Below, in pieces: positions 25,557 through 34,327 of a stretch of DNA of 64,000 bases (the first letter of the stretch is position 1; each line of letters begins with the position of its first letter). The translations under genes were made by a program, and so were the position numbers. The stretch is from G958296245 sp963664035 (lineage in GTDB: Bacteria; Chloroflexota; Dehalococcoidia; Lucifugimonadales; G958296245). A model generated the notes under the pieces. That model saw only the letters and a list, made by a program, of their open reading frames with translations. It did not search any database and was not told the origin of the DNA. Location: assembly GCA_963664035.2 (NCBI GenBank), contig OY760867.2:682001-746000 (forward strand), in the 5' to 3' direction.

Positions 25557-25621
25557 GCGCTAAGCCGCGCCCCGGTCGCACCGGAAGGGTCTATACTGAT
25601 GGGAGGATTGGAGTAAGGTCG

Positions 25622-26812
25622 ATGACGGAACACCTGCCGCCCGATACCCCGCAGGATGGACCCGGCCAGCAGGCATGGGTAAGGTGGCGGCGCATCGGGC
25701 TCGTCGCGGCTGCCGTGGCGGTCGTGCTCGTCGTACTGTACCTGGCGCGCGGGGCCCTCTTTCCATTCATCGCCAGCGTGGTGCTGGCCCAGCTCTTCTA
25801 TCCGGTCGTGACGTTCCTGGAGGAGCGGCTGCCGGGCCACGAACGTATGCCGGGCGCAAGCCGCATCGTGTCTATCCTGGCGATCTACGTGGCGTTCGCG
25901 GGGGTCGTCGCGGGCATCCTGTTCCTGACGGTGCCGCCGCTGTTCGCCGAGGCGGAGGAGCTGGTGCAGGCATTCCCCGATTTCTACGAACGGGCGAGGT
26001 CGACGGTGGAGGGATGGGCCGAGGAGTACACGGAGCGCATACCGGTCGAGCTGCGGACGCAGATCGAGGAGTCGGTCGCGGCGGGGGGCAACGTGATGGC
26101 GGAGGCGGCCCTGGGCATCGCGCAGCGGACGGTGAGCGGGGTATCGAACGCCGTCACGATCGTGATAGGCCTCGCGGTCATGCCGTTCTTCCTGTTCTAC
26201 CTGCTCAAGGACCGCGAGAGGGTGATTGGCGGGCTCTACCCGATGTTGTCGGAGCGCGGACAAATGCACACCCGCAACGTCATCTCGATAGCGAACCGCG
26301 TCATAGGCTCCTACGTCCGGGGCCAGCTGATGAGCGCCACTGTCGTCGGCGTGCTGGTCTTCATCGGGCTGTCGGTCCTGGGCATCAAGTTCGCGGCTAT
26401 ATTGGGGCTGGTGGCCGGCCTGTTCGGGCTGATCCCGATAATCGGGCCGCTGCTCGGGGCGGTGCCGGGCCTGCTGGTGACGCTGGCGAGCGCGCCGGGC
26501 CAGACGATATGGGTCGCGCTGGTGTACGTGGCGGTGCAGCTCATCGAGAACTACCTGGTCACGCCGCGCATACAGAGCAGCGCGGTGCGTCTGAACCCGG
26601 CGTTGATCATGATCATCCTGGTGTTGGCGAGCGAGATAGCGGGACTGTGGGGCGTAGTCGTCGCCGTGCCGCTGGTCGCCCTCACGAGGGACGTGTTCGT
26701 CTACTTCTACGAAGAGTGGGACGGCGGCAAGGGCGAGGCGGCGGCCGCGGGCGAGAACGCGCCGGAGGCGACGGCGACTGCCGTGGAGGGCGAGTCCCAG
26801 GAGCCGGCCTGA
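25622..26812 (+). CDS. AI-2E family membrane permease
   Basis: A 396-residue protein of the AI-2E (YdiK/TqsA/PerM) family. There are about eight membrane helices with the central soluble region (FPDFYERARSTVEGWAEEY) and the family hallmark GLIPIIGPLLGAVPGLLVTL, followed by VALVYVAVQLIENYLVTPRIQ. Members act as Na+/H+ antiporters or exporters of small molecules; the substrate here is unknown. A TATACT -10 lies near 25591, and GGAG/AAGG ribosome signals precede the ATG. The acidic, Ala-rich C-terminus (GEAAAAGENAPEATAT) is probably disordered. Confidence 0.9.
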   Translation: MTEHLPPDTPQDGPGQQAWVRWRRIGLVAAAVAVVLVVLYLARGALFPFIASVVLAQLFYPVVTFLEERLPGHERMPGASRIVSILAIYVAFAGVVAGILFLTVPPLFAEAEELVQAFPDFYERARSTVEGWAEEYTERIPVELRTQIEESVAAGGNVMAEAALGIAQRTVSGVSNAVTIVIGLAVMPFFLFYLLKDRERVIGGLYPMLSERGQMHTRNVISIANRVIGSYVRGQLMSATVVGVLVFIGLSVLGIKFAAILGLVAGLFGLIPIIGPLLGAVPGLLVTLASAPGQTIWVALVYVAVQLIENYLVTPRIQSSAVRLNPALIMIILVLASEIAGLWGVVVAVPLVALTRDVFVYFYEEWDGGKGEAAAAGENAPEATATAVEGESQEPA

Positions 26813-26893
26813 GTGTGAACACCGTCCAAGGCGACGCGGGCGCGGTCGGTCGGAGCAGTGGGCGGGACGCTGCAACCGGGGTGGGAGATGCGC

Positions 26894-28279
26894 CTACCCG
26901 TAGCTCTCTCTAGGCTGCGCTTTCCGACGGGCGGCACTCCGGGGCATGCGCTTGAACCGGCGGCCGAGACCCCGCTCGATCTCGCGCCACTTCCGCTCTT
27001 CATCCGGAGTGATGAACGTCACCGCTTCGCCTGAGCGGCCCATGCGGCCGGTCCGTCCGACCCGGTGCGTGAAGAGCAGGTCAGTGTCCGGCAGGTCATA
27101 GTTGATGACCTGTTCGATGCCCTCGACGTCCAGGCCCCTGGCAGCGACATTGGTTGCAACCAGGATTGGGGCGTCGCCGGAACGAAAGTCCTTCATCACA
27201 CGCTCGCGGGCGTTCTGACTGAGGTTGCCCTGGAGCGCCCCAACGGGATAGCCCATGCCGTCGAGTTGTTTCGCCAGCCTCTTGACGCCGTGCTTGGTCC
27301 TGCCGAAGACGATGATCGGGGCGCCGCGCCGCTCGTTCAGCAGGTCCTGGAGGACCTCGATCTTGTCGCTCTTACGGATGTTGTACACGAGGTGGTCCAC
27401 GGTTGGCAGGGACCGCAGGTCCGCGTCCACTTCGACCGTAACGGGGTCGTCCAGGTGCTTCGCAGCGGTCCTGGCTACCCACTCAGGCATGGTGGCGGAC
27501 ATGAGCGCGGTCTGGCGTTTCGAGGGCGTCTCGCCAAGGATGGCCTCAACGTCTTGGGCGAAGCCTCTATCCAGCATCTCGTCGGCTTCATCCAGCACCA
27601 TGAACCGTACCGATCGCAGGTCCAGCGTGCCCTGGCGGATGTGGTCCAGCGTCCGTCCCGGCGTGGCGATGATGATGTGGGCGCCCTTTCTCAGCGCCGC
27701 GCACTCCGGCCCCGACGACCGGCCGCCGTACAGCAACGTCACGCGAAGACGCTGCGATGACGCGAGGGCTTCTGTGACTTCGGCCACCTGGATGGCCAGC
27801 TCCCGCGTGGGCACGAGCACAAGGGCCTGAATCCGCCGGACCGACGGGTCGCACTTCTCCACCATGGGGACGGCGAACGCGAGGGTCTTGCCGGACCCCG
27901 TGCGCGCCTGACCTATCAGGTCCCGGCCCTCCAGCAGGCGCGGAATGGACTTTTCCTGGATGGGTGTGGGCCCGGAGATGTCCATCCGGGCAATCGCCCG
28001 CCTGGTAGCGGCTTTCAGGGGCATGCCGGGGAATACGGAGTCCATGCCGTTGCCGGGGCCATCAGGGTATTCACCGTCCGTTGCCGGCTCGTTCCCAGCC
28101 GGCCGGGCCGGGGCCGTGGGACGGTAACGACGGGACCGGAAGCACGGGCCGCAGTAGACCGGCTTGTCGGGGTTTGGCACGAAGGGAACGGAGGTAGATG
28201 CGTTACAGGCGGTACACACCGCCGGGTGCTGCTTACGGTCGGGCCGCCGGGTGCGGGTAGTCGTCGGTATGGATGGCAT
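26894..28279 (-). CDS. DEAD-box RNA helicase with N-terminal zinc ribbon
   Basis: A 461-residue ATP-dependent RNA helicase. All core motifs are present: PTPIQEKSIP (Q), ARTGSGKT (I), PTRELA (Ia), TPGR (Ib), DEAD (II), SAT (III), ARGLDVEG (V) and HRVGRTGR (VI). The first ~50 residues carry a CTAC...CGPC pair spaced as in a small zinc ribbon (CxxC-x17-CxxC), absent from classical DeaD/RhlE, probably an RNA- or protein-binding addition. The basic C-terminus (RRFKRMPRSAARRKAQ) supports RNA binding. Likely roles are RNA remodelling, ribosome assembly or cold adaptation. It is convergent with the AI-2E gene. No Shine-Dalgarno is seen before the start. Confidence 0.93.
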   Translation of the reverse strand: MPSIPTTTRTRRPDRKQHPAVCTACNASTSVPFVPNPDKPVYCGPCFRSRRYRPTAPARPAGNEPATDGEYPDGPGNGMDSVFPGMPLKAATRRAIARMDISGPTPIQEKSIPRLLEGRDLIGQARTGSGKTLAFAVPMVEKCDPSVRRIQALVLVPTRELAIQVAEVTEALASSQRLRVTLLYGGRSSGPECAALRKGAHIIIATPGRTLDHIRQGTLDLRSVRFMVLDEADEMLDRGFAQDVEAILGETPSKRQTALMSATMPEWVARTAAKHLDDPVTVEVDADLRSLPTVDHLVYNIRKSDKIEVLQDLLNERRGAPIIVFGRTKHGVKRLAKQLDGMGYPVGALQGNLSQNARERVMKDFRSGDAPILVATNVAARGLDVEGIEQVINYDLPDTDLLFTHRVGRTGRMGRSGEAVTFITPDEERKWREIERGLGRRFKRMPRSAARRKAQPRESYG

Positions 28280-28543
28280 GCGGGAAGAGAGTACCTCTAT
28301 CTAATGGAATGCAACAATGGGCCAGCGCGGGGTGGGGGAGACGAGACAACAGGACTATGGCCGCTGCCGTACAGGCCGGAACGCGCCGGTTACGTGCGCG
28401 TGCTCATTATAGCAGAAACCCCGCGAACGACCCTGACCGGCTTGCGGCGAACGCGGCGAACAGTTGCCCAACGGTTTCTCGTCGGGTGGCGGAGGGGATA
28501 TACTGCCCTGCGGCGCCGGCTGAGGGGCCGGCATGGGGGCGAC

Positions 28544-29299
28544 ATGGCAGTACCTTTGCGGTTCGAGACCAATCCGTTCCGGGGCGTGCTCGTGGACCCG
28601 GGGGCGTTGCCTTCGGACGCGGAGGTGTTCCGCAGGGGGGTGGAGGCGTCGCTTGGGGCGTGGCGGGCGGAGGGGTACAGGGTGGTGTGGCTGGAGCTGC
28701 CGATCTCGATGATGGGCTTGGCGGCGCACGCGGTGGAGGCGGGCTTCGGATTCCACCACTGCGGGGACGACTACCTGATGATGACGCTGCGGCTGGAGGA
28801 TGGGGCGTTCATACCGCCGTACGCGTCGCACTACATCGGCGCGGGCGGCGTGGTCATCAGCGGCGGCGATCTGCTGGTGGTACACGAAAGGCGTGGCCCG
28901 CCGGGCGGGCCCCGGTACTACAAGCTGCCGGGGGGCGCGCTGCACGAGGGGGAGCACCTCGTGGAGGGAGTGATGCGGGAGGTGCTGGAGGAGACGGGGG
29001 TGGAGACGCGCTTCGAGTCGCTGGTCTGCTTCCGGAACCTGCACGGGTACCGCTACGGCAAGTCGGACATCTACTTCGTGTGCAAGCTGGAGGCGTTGAG
29101 CCACGAGATAGAGCCGGAGGCGGAGGAGATCGAGGAGTGCCTGTGGATGCCGCTGGAGGAGTACTTCGCGGCGGAGAGCGTCAGCGTGTTCAACAAGAGC
29201 ATCGTGCGCGCGGCGATCGAGAGCCCGGGGCTGCGGCCGGAGATTATCGACGGGTACAGGGACCCTCGGAAGTACGAGGTGTTCATGCCGCGGTCGTGA
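28544..29299 (+). CDS. Nudix hydrolase with NUDT6-like N-terminal domain
   Basis: About 251 residues from the ATG at 28544 (GGGGG just upstream). A canonical Nudix box is present, GGALHEGE...REVLEETGV (G-x5-E-x7-REUxEExGU), giving a Mg-dependent nucleoside-diphosphate-linked hydrolase. Ahead of it, residues ~5-90 resemble the pre-Nudix domain of eukaryotic NUDT6: WRAEGYRVVWLELPISMMGLAAHAVEAGF then FHHCGDDYLMMTL. That arrangement is rare in prokaryotes compared with stand-alone Nudix proteins. The substrate is unknown. The open frame extends further 5' but the extra codons are low-complexity. A TATACT lies near 28500. Confidence 0.85.
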   Translation: MAVPLRFETNPFRGVLVDPGALPSDAEVFRRGVEASLGAWRAEGYRVVWLELPISMMGLAAHAVEAGFGFHHCGDDYLMMTLRLEDGAFIPPYASHYIGAGGVVISGGDLLVVHERRGPPGGPRYYKLPGGALHEGEHLVEGVMREVLEETGVETRFESLVCFRNLHGYRYGKSDIYFVCKLEALSHEIEPEAEEIEECLWMPLEEYFAAESVSVFNKSIVRAAIESPGLRPEIIDGYRDPRKYEVFMPRS

Positions 29300-29304
29300 T
29301 CCGT

Positions 29305-29310
29305 TATAAT
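29305..29310 (+). promoter_or_regulatory. -10 box TATAAT
   Basis: Consensus TATAAT just after the Nudix stop, with TTCATG 17 bases upstream as a weak -35. It would drive the 58-residue membrane peptide gene starting at 29371. Confidence 0.45.
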
Positions 29311-29370
29311 CCCTCCAAAGTCGTAGCTCCGAGATGCGTCCATGGCAGTATGTGGTAGGAGGTGCTAGAA

Positions 29371-29547
29371 GTGGCCAAGAACCCAAAGCCACAGGCAGTT
29401 GGGGCGGAACGAGACAGACTGCCGTTTTGGAAGCGCCTGCACTACAACATCGGTGCCAATGAGCTACCGGGCTGGCAGCAGGTGCTGTTCTACGGCGCGA
29501 TTGCCATACTGGTACTGCTGTTACTCAGGCTAGTGCTGTTCGGTTGA
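29371..29547 (+). CDS. 58-residue membrane-anchored peptide
   Basis: GTG at 29371 is chosen because AGGAGG (29357-29362) lies 8 bases before it; an in-frame GTG at 29362 falls inside that site. The product has a basic polar head (KNPKPQAVGAERDRLPFWKRLHYN) and one C-terminal hydrophobic helix (VLFYGAIAILVLLLLRLVLF). It has the size and topology of a SecE-like or stress-type small membrane protein, but the SecE signature is not clear. No partner is evident. The promoter, ribosome site and membrane pattern together make it a likely real gene. Confidence 0.6.
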   Translation: MAKNPKPQAVGAERDRLPFWKRLHYNIGANELPGWQQVLFYGAIAILVLLLLRLVLFG

Positions 29548-29576
29548 GCCCCGCTTCGGGGGGGGGAGCGTCCTGC

Positions 29577-29948
29577 CTAGCTTGGCGCGTCCTTAACCTC
29601 TTGAACCGCTGCCACGATCAGCGCTGTGCATACCCCGACTGTACATGCTATCGATAGTATGTCCAGAACGATTCGGTTTGCCGGGGTAGCCTGTGACAAC
29701 AGCCAGTGGTTGGCGGAGAACAGGACTGCCGCGACCAGCATGAATCTCATGAGGACACTCACGGGACGGGCCAGTTTACCCTGCCCACTTGGGATTAGGG
29801 TTACGGAGTGGACTACGGCAGCTAAGAGCGCAAAGACCGGAGCCATGACCTGGTCAGACCAATCGAGCACGATGTAACCGACCTCGGCCACTATGAGGGC
29901 TGCAACCGTTAGCGAGCCTAGAGCGGCCTTCCATCGCAATGGGGCCAT
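29577..29948 (-). CDS. Small four-helix membrane protein
   Basis: About 123 residues with four hydrophobic segments (ALGSLTVAALIVAEVGYIV, APVFALLAAVVHSVTLI, SVLMRFMLVAAVLFSAN, ILSIACTVGVCTALIVAAV). The ATG at 29948 is preferred over the GTG at 29957 because GGGGAG lies 8 bases before it. No recognised family and no catalytic residues. The gene is slightly less G+C-rich than its neighbours. It is convergent with the 58-residue peptide gene. Confidence 0.65.
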   Translation of the reverse strand: MAPLRWKAALGSLTVAALIVAEVGYIVLDWSDQVMAPVFALLAAVVHSVTLIPSGQGKLARPVSVLMRFMLVAAVLFSANHWLLSQATPANRIVLDILSIACTVGVCTALIVAAVQEVKDAPS

Positions 29949-30137
29949 ATCGTCCACTCCCCACGTTCGAGGTCATTGAGCATCCCGGAGAACCCTACAT
30001 ATCCTTGGATTCCCCTGTCAACGCTGAGTGTCCCCGCAACCTCGTTTCAAATACGTCCAAACCGGACTCGCCACGGATATGGAGACGAGGCGCGGAATCA
30101 CCGCGACAGCATCACGAGTTTCAGGGGGTGAGCGTCA

Positions 30138-31187
30138 CTAAGAAGGAAAGGCGGCGAAGGGTTCGGGCCTGGTGGGGAATAGCCGGACGCGGGTGTTGGT
30201 TGGGAGGGTGGAGTAGTGGCGGCGGCGGCAGTGTACGTCGGCGCCGGAGGGGGTGCGGACGGTGAGCAGCACCTCATCGCCGCGGAATTCGCGCGCGAGC
30301 ACGACGGAGCCGCCGTCCGGGTCCGGGGCAAGCTGGATGTCGTCGGCGCGGACGAGTACGAGGACGTTGGCGCCGTCGGGCAGCGCGCCGTCGGGGTCCG
30401 CGACCCGCAGCGGGCCGACGTCGGTGAGGGCGCGCCCTCCCTGGATTTGACCCGGCAGGAAGTCGCAGGCGCCGGTGGCCCTGGCGACGAACGGCGTCGC
30501 GGGGGAGTTGTACAGGGCCGTGGGGTAGTCGATCTGCTCCAGACGGCCGCTTTGGAGGACGGCGACGCGGTCGGCCATCGCGAAGGCCTCCTCCCTGTCG
30601 TGCGTCACGAAGACGGCGGTGGCCCCGCCCTGCTTGAGTATCTCGCCGATCTCTCGCCTCATGCGGGTCTTCATGGAGGCGTCGAGATTGCTGAAGGGCT
30701 CGTCGAGCAGGATGGTGACCGGCTGCGGCGCGAGGGTCCGCGCGAGCGCGACGCGCTGCTGCTCCCCCCCGGAGAGTTCGTGCGGGTAGCGCTGCTCCAT
30801 GCCGTCGAGGTGGACGAGCTCGAGGACGCTCTGCCTTCGGCTGCTCCTGTCGCTGGGTTCGAGGTCGCCGAGGCCGAACTCGACGTTCTCCAGGACGGTC
30901 AGGTGTGGGAACAGCGCGTACTCCTGGAAGACGACGCCGACGTTGCGCCGCTCGGGTGGTACGTGTACGTGGGGGCCGGAGACGGTCCTGCCCGCGATGC
31001 GTATCTCGCCGGCGGAGACGGTCTCGAAGCCTGCGATGAGGCGCAGGATGGTGGTCTTGCCGGAGCCGCTATGGCCGAGGATGCCGACTATCTCGCCGGG
31101 TCCCACGGCGAAGCTGACGTCGTCGACGGCCCGAGTGGGGCCGAAGGACTTGGAAGCGCCGACGCACTCTACGACTGGAGGTGTCAA
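30138..31187 (-). CDS. Fe(III)-type ABC transporter ATPase
   Basis: A 349-residue ABC ATPase of the FbpC/PotA group that powers uptake. Walker A GHSGSGKTT, Q-loop FQEYALFPHLT, signature LSGGEQQR, Walker B ILLDEPFSNLD and the H-loop THDREEA are intact. The C-terminal ~110 residues form a TOBE-like domain (VLVRADDIQLAPD, FRGDEVLLTVRTPSG). A TTG start at 31187 overlaps the permease stop by 4 bases (TTGA), so it is translationally coupled. Third gene of the minus-strand operon SBP-permease-ATPase. Iron is the most likely substrate, from the partner proteins. Confidence 0.9.
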   Translation of the reverse strand: MTPPVVECVGASKSFGPTRAVDDVSFAVGPGEIVGILGHSGSGKTTILRLIAGFETVSAGEIRIAGRTVSGPHVHVPPERRNVGVVFQEYALFPHLTVLENVEFGLGDLEPSDRSSRRQSVLELVHLDGMEQRYPHELSGGEQQRVALARTLAPQPVTILLDEPFSNLDASMKTRMRREIGEILKQGGATAVFVTHDREEAFAMADRVAVLQSGRLEQIDYPTALYNSPATPFVARATGACDFLPGQIQGGRALTDVGPLRVADPDGALPDGANVLVLVRADDIQLAPDPDGGSVVLAREFRGDEVLLTVRTPSGADVHCRRRHYSTLPTNTRVRLFPTRPEPFAAFPS

Positions 31188-32821
31188 GCGCGGGGCCTGT
31201 CCCTGAGCATGAGGAAGGCGAGGGGGACCATCGAGAGCATTATGATCAGCAGGGCGGGGAGCGCGGCCTGGGCGAAGAACGCCTCGGAGGATGCGGACCA
31301 TACCTGCGTCGCGAGCGTCCTGAAGCCGAGGGGGCCCAGGATGAGGGTCGCGGGCAGCTCCTTCATGGTGAGCAGGAATACGAGGGCGGCGCCCGATAGC
31401 ACGCCCGGCAGCATCAGGGGCGCCGTGACGCGGCGGAGGGCGCCCAGGGGGCCGTAGCCGAGGCTGCGCGCGGCCTCCTCCAGCCTCGGGCCGACGCGGA
31501 GCAGGGCCGCGCGGGAGGCCCCGAGGGCCGCTGGGAGGAATAGCACGAGGTAGGCGAGCAGCAGCAGCCATATCGTCTGGTAGAGGGGGCGGGCGTAGTG
31601 CGCCCCGAAGAAGACGAGGGCGAGCGCGACGACGACGCCCGGCAGCGCGTAGCCGACGTAGCTCATGCGCTCGGCTGCCTTTGCCAGCAGGCCCGGGTGC
31701 CGCACCACGAGCACCGCGATCGGCAGTGAGCAGACCGCCGTTGCCGCCGCCGCGAGCGCGGATACCGATACGGAGCCGAGGGCGGCCCTCCAGGCGGCGT
31801 CCAGGTCGACGCCGGCGTGCAGGCCGTTGAGCAGCCAGTAGCCGAGGAGCGATGCGGGCAGCAGCAGCGCGGCGGCGACCACGGCGCCGGTGAAGGCGAG
31901 GGCGGGCCACTTCCAGCGGCCCAGGCTGACCGGGCGCAGGGGCCGCCTTGCGCCGGCGGACTCGTGGTAGGCCATCCGCCCGCGGGTCCGCGCCTCCCAT
32001 ACCAGGATGCCGGTCGCGACGAGCACGAGGGCCATCGAGAGCAGGGCGGCGGCGTTCCTATCGAAGGCGGCCTGGTACTGCTGGTATATCGCCCAGGTGA
32101 AGGTCTCGTACCGGAGCAGGGAGACGGCGCCGAAGTCGGACAGGGTGTAGAGGCCGACGAGGAGGCCGCCGGAGACGACGGCTGGGCGTAGCTGGGGCAG
32201 CGTCACCCGTCTCATGACGGCCCAGGGGCCGAGGCCCAGGCTGCGCGCCGTCTCCTCGTAGGCGGGGTTGAGATTGCCGATGACGCCTCGGAGGGTGATG
32301 AGAACGTAGGGGTAGCTTAGGAGGACGAGGGTAAGGGCCGCGCCTGGGAGGCCGTATATGCTGGGCAGGCGGTCGACGCCGAACGGGACTTCCAGGGCGC
32401 CCTGCAAGAGGCCCCTCGGCCCGAGGGCGGAGATGATGAGGAAGCCGCCGACGTAGCTTGGGATGACGATGGGCAGGGCCGTCAGCACGCCCCACACGCG
32501 CCTGTAGGGAAGGTCTGTCCTGACGGTGAGCCAGGCGAGTGGGACGGCGAGGGCGACGGAGGCGAGGGTGACGGTTGCGGCGAGGGTGAGAGAGCGCAGG
32601 GCGATCTCGGCGGTGCGCGGACGGAGCAGCAGGCCCCACGCCTCGGCGCCCGCGTCGGCGCTCCTGAGCAGGAGGTAGGCGGGCGGGAGCGCCATCGCGG
32701 CGGCGATGAGGAGCACGGGGAGCCAGACCGCCACGGGCGGGGCTGCGGCGGCGCGCGCCCCGGTCGGTGCGGGTTGGCGCACTTCTGCGGCTGCGGCGAT
32801 CTGGAACTCGGCGGAGGCCAT
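31184..32821 (-). CDS. Fe(III)-type ABC transporter permease (fused, two halves)
   Basis: A 545-residue FbpB-like permease with two homologous six-helix halves, each carrying an EAA-type loop for ATPase contact (EETARSLGLGPWAVMRRVTLPQLRP in the first half, EEAARSLGYGPLGALRRVTAPLMLPG in the second). It forms the membrane channel for the ATPase and the lipoprotein-type binding protein encoded on either side. No Shine-Dalgarno is obvious at the ATG; a palindromic repeat lies in the 78-base gap to the binding-protein gene and may modulate relative expression. Confidence 0.93.
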   Translation of the reverse strand: MASAEFQIAAAAEVRQPAPTGARAAAAPPVAVWLPVLLIAAAMALPPAYLLLRSADAGAEAWGLLLRPRTAEIALRSLTLAATVTLASVALAVPLAWLTVRTDLPYRRVWGVLTALPIVIPSYVGGFLIISALGPRGLLQGALEVPFGVDRLPSIYGLPGAALTLVLLSYPYVLITLRGVIGNLNPAYEETARSLGLGPWAVMRRVTLPQLRPAVVSGGLLVGLYTLSDFGAVSLLRYETFTWAIYQQYQAAFDRNAAALLSMALVLVATGILVWEARTRGRMAYHESAGARRPLRPVSLGRWKWPALAFTGAVVAAALLLPASLLGYWLLNGLHAGVDLDAAWRAALGSVSVSALAAAATAVCSLPIAVLVVRHPGLLAKAAERMSYVGYALPGVVVALALVFFGAHYARPLYQTIWLLLLAYLVLFLPAALGASRAALLRVGPRLEEAARSLGYGPLGALRRVTAPLMLPGVLSGAALVFLLTMKELPATLILGPLGFRTLATQVWSASSEAFFAQAALPALLIIMLSMVPLAFLMLRDRPRA

Positions 32822-32846
32822 GGAGGGTCAGAGACTATCTCAAAAT

Positions 32847-32882
32847 CCATTCCCCCTCAGGGGGAAGGTTTAGAATGGGGGT
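32847..32882. repeat. Palindromic intergenic repeat (CCCCC-TAACC family)
   Basis: Reverse-orientation copy of the element at 20503-20536: TTCCCCCTCAGGGGGAAGG hairpin followed by TTTAGAATGGGGG. It sits between the binding-protein and permease genes of the iron operon. Confidence 0.7.
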
Positions 32883-32899
32883 CGTCGAATAGGCAGATC

Positions 32900-33982
32900 C
32901 TACGGGATGATACCCAATTCTCTCAATAGCCGCTGCGTGCCCTGCAGGTCAGCCAGGTCGGCCATGTCCACGCCAGGGTTGTTGATGTCCCCGAGTGGCT
33001 TGAGGATGCGGTTCGTCCTGACGCCCTCGACGAGGGGGTACTCGTAGGTCTGGCTGGCGAAGTACTGCTGGGCCACCTGCGAGAGCATGAAGTTGAGGAA
33101 GGTCTCGGCGTTGTCGCGGTTCTCGGCGGTCTTGAGGATGCCCGCGCCGGCTACGAGCACGACGCTGCCTGGGCCGCCGCCGTCGAGGTAGTGGTTGCGG
33201 GCAGGGAAACCCTCGCCGTTCTCTTGTATGAACCTGTAGAGGTAGTAGTGGTTGACGAGTCCTACGTCCACCTCTCCGGCGGCGGCGGCGGCGACTATGG
33301 GGGTATTCTTGGGGTAGATCTGCGCGTCGTTGTCCTGGACGGCCTGGAGCCAATCGCGGGTCTTGTCTTCGCCCCAGATGACGCGCATGGCGGTGACCAT
33401 GGCCTGGAAGGAGCCGTTGGTCGGCGCCCAGCCGAGGCGGCCCTTCCACTCGGGCCCGGTGAAGGAGGCGAGGTCGGCGGGAATATCGCCCTCGGAGAGC
33501 GATCCGGTGTTGTAGACGACGACGCGCGCGCGTCCGGAGATGCCGACCCAGCGGTCCTGCGGGGAGCGCGCCCACTCGGGCACCTTCGAAACGATGCCGT
33601 CGGGGAGCGGCGCGAGCATGTCTATGACCGCGCCGAGGCCCCCGGGGTCCTGGGCGAAGAATATGTCCGCCGGGGAGTTCTGGCCCTCCTCCAGAAGGGT
33701 GGCGGCGATCTCGGAGGTGCTGCCGTACTTGACGGAAACGTCTATGCCTGTGACGTCCCGGAACTGGTTGATGATCGGCCCTACGAGGGAGTCGCTCCTG
33801 CCGGAGTAGACGACGAGAGAGCCGGCCTCGGCCGATACCTCCCTCACGACCTCCTTCTCGACCACCACCTCCCTCTCCACCTCCACGGGGACCTCCTTGA
33901 TGACCTCCCTGGTGCACGCGAGCAGGGCGGCCATGCTCAAGAGACCGGCGGCCAGCCACGTCCAAGCGGGTGTTCTCGTCAC
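32900..33982 (-). CDS. Fe(III) ABC transporter substrate-binding lipoprotein
   Basis: A 360-residue FutA/FbpA-type iron-binding protein. Signal sequence with a lipobox ending at Cys23 (ALLAC), then an extended charged linker EVIKEVPVEVEREVVVEKEV that is typical of Chloroflexota lipoproteins and spaces the domain from the membrane. The periplasmic-binding domain starts at LVVYSGRSDSLVGPIINQF; VNHYYLYRF carries the paired tyrosines that coordinate Fe(III). GTG start at 33982 with AAGG upstream. First gene of the uptake operon; two palindromes lie just upstream at the promoter. Confidence 0.92.
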   Translation of the reverse strand: MTRTPAWTWLAAGLLSMAALLACTREVIKEVPVEVEREVVVEKEVVREVSAEAGSLVVYSGRSDSLVGPIINQFRDVTGIDVSVKYGSTSEIAATLLEEGQNSPADIFFAQDPGGLGAVIDMLAPLPDGIVSKVPEWARSPQDRWVGISGRARVVVYNTGSLSEGDIPADLASFTGPEWKGRLGWAPTNGSFQAMVTAMRVIWGEDKTRDWLQAVQDNDAQIYPKNTPIVAAAAAGEVDVGLVNHYYLYRFIQENGEGFPARNHYLDGGGPGSVVLVAGAGILKTAENRDNAETFLNFMLSQVAQQYFASQTYEYPLVEGVRTNRILKPLGDINNPGVDMADLADLQGTQRLLRELGIIP

Positions 33983-34013
33983 TGCAAAGCCTTCTGTTTA
34001 GCCTGCCAAAAGA

Positions 34014-34051
34014 ATCCTAGTTAGGATGCACACACTAATTTAGTATGTCAA
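34014..34051 (-). promoter_or_regulatory. Operator-like palindromes at the iron-operon promoter
   Basis: ATCCTA-GT-TAGGAT (34014-34027, perfect) and CACACTAATTTAGTATG (34031-34047, one mismatched pair) lie in tandem just upstream of the binding-protein gene. Read on the minus strand, a perfect -35 TTGACA (34051-34046) overlaps the second palindrome. The position suits a metal-responsive repressor of DtxR/IdeR or Fur type. No clean -10 is evident. Confidence 0.45.
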
Positions 34052-34089
34052 TACCATATTTCATGAATCGCGGGGCAATTTTGGAGTGT

Positions 34090-34327
34090 CCGCATGGGTT
34101 GAGGCGGTGGGTTAGGGGCGGCGCGGGGGTGGGGGATGCGGGGACGGGGGGCCTTCCGTGCGGTATGGCGAGGGCGTGTGCCCGGGCAGCGTCCCTAGGT
34201 TCCTCGCTGCGCTCGGAACGACAGGATGGGAGGGCCTTTCCAAAGTCCGTTCGTGGTGAGCCTGTCGAACCACAGGCGGGGCCTTCGACAAGCTCTGGCC
34301 GAACGGCAAGGTATGGAACAGGGAGGG
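34090..34327. repeat. Intergenic repeat-rich segment
   Basis: No gene seen. It contains a GTTCCTCGCTGCGCTCGGAA palindrome-like element and a TTCGTGGTGAGCCTGTCGAA / CCTTCGACAAGCTC pair, the same family as the tandem GGCCCTTCGACAGGCTCAGG units at 59385-59630. Confidence 0.6.
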
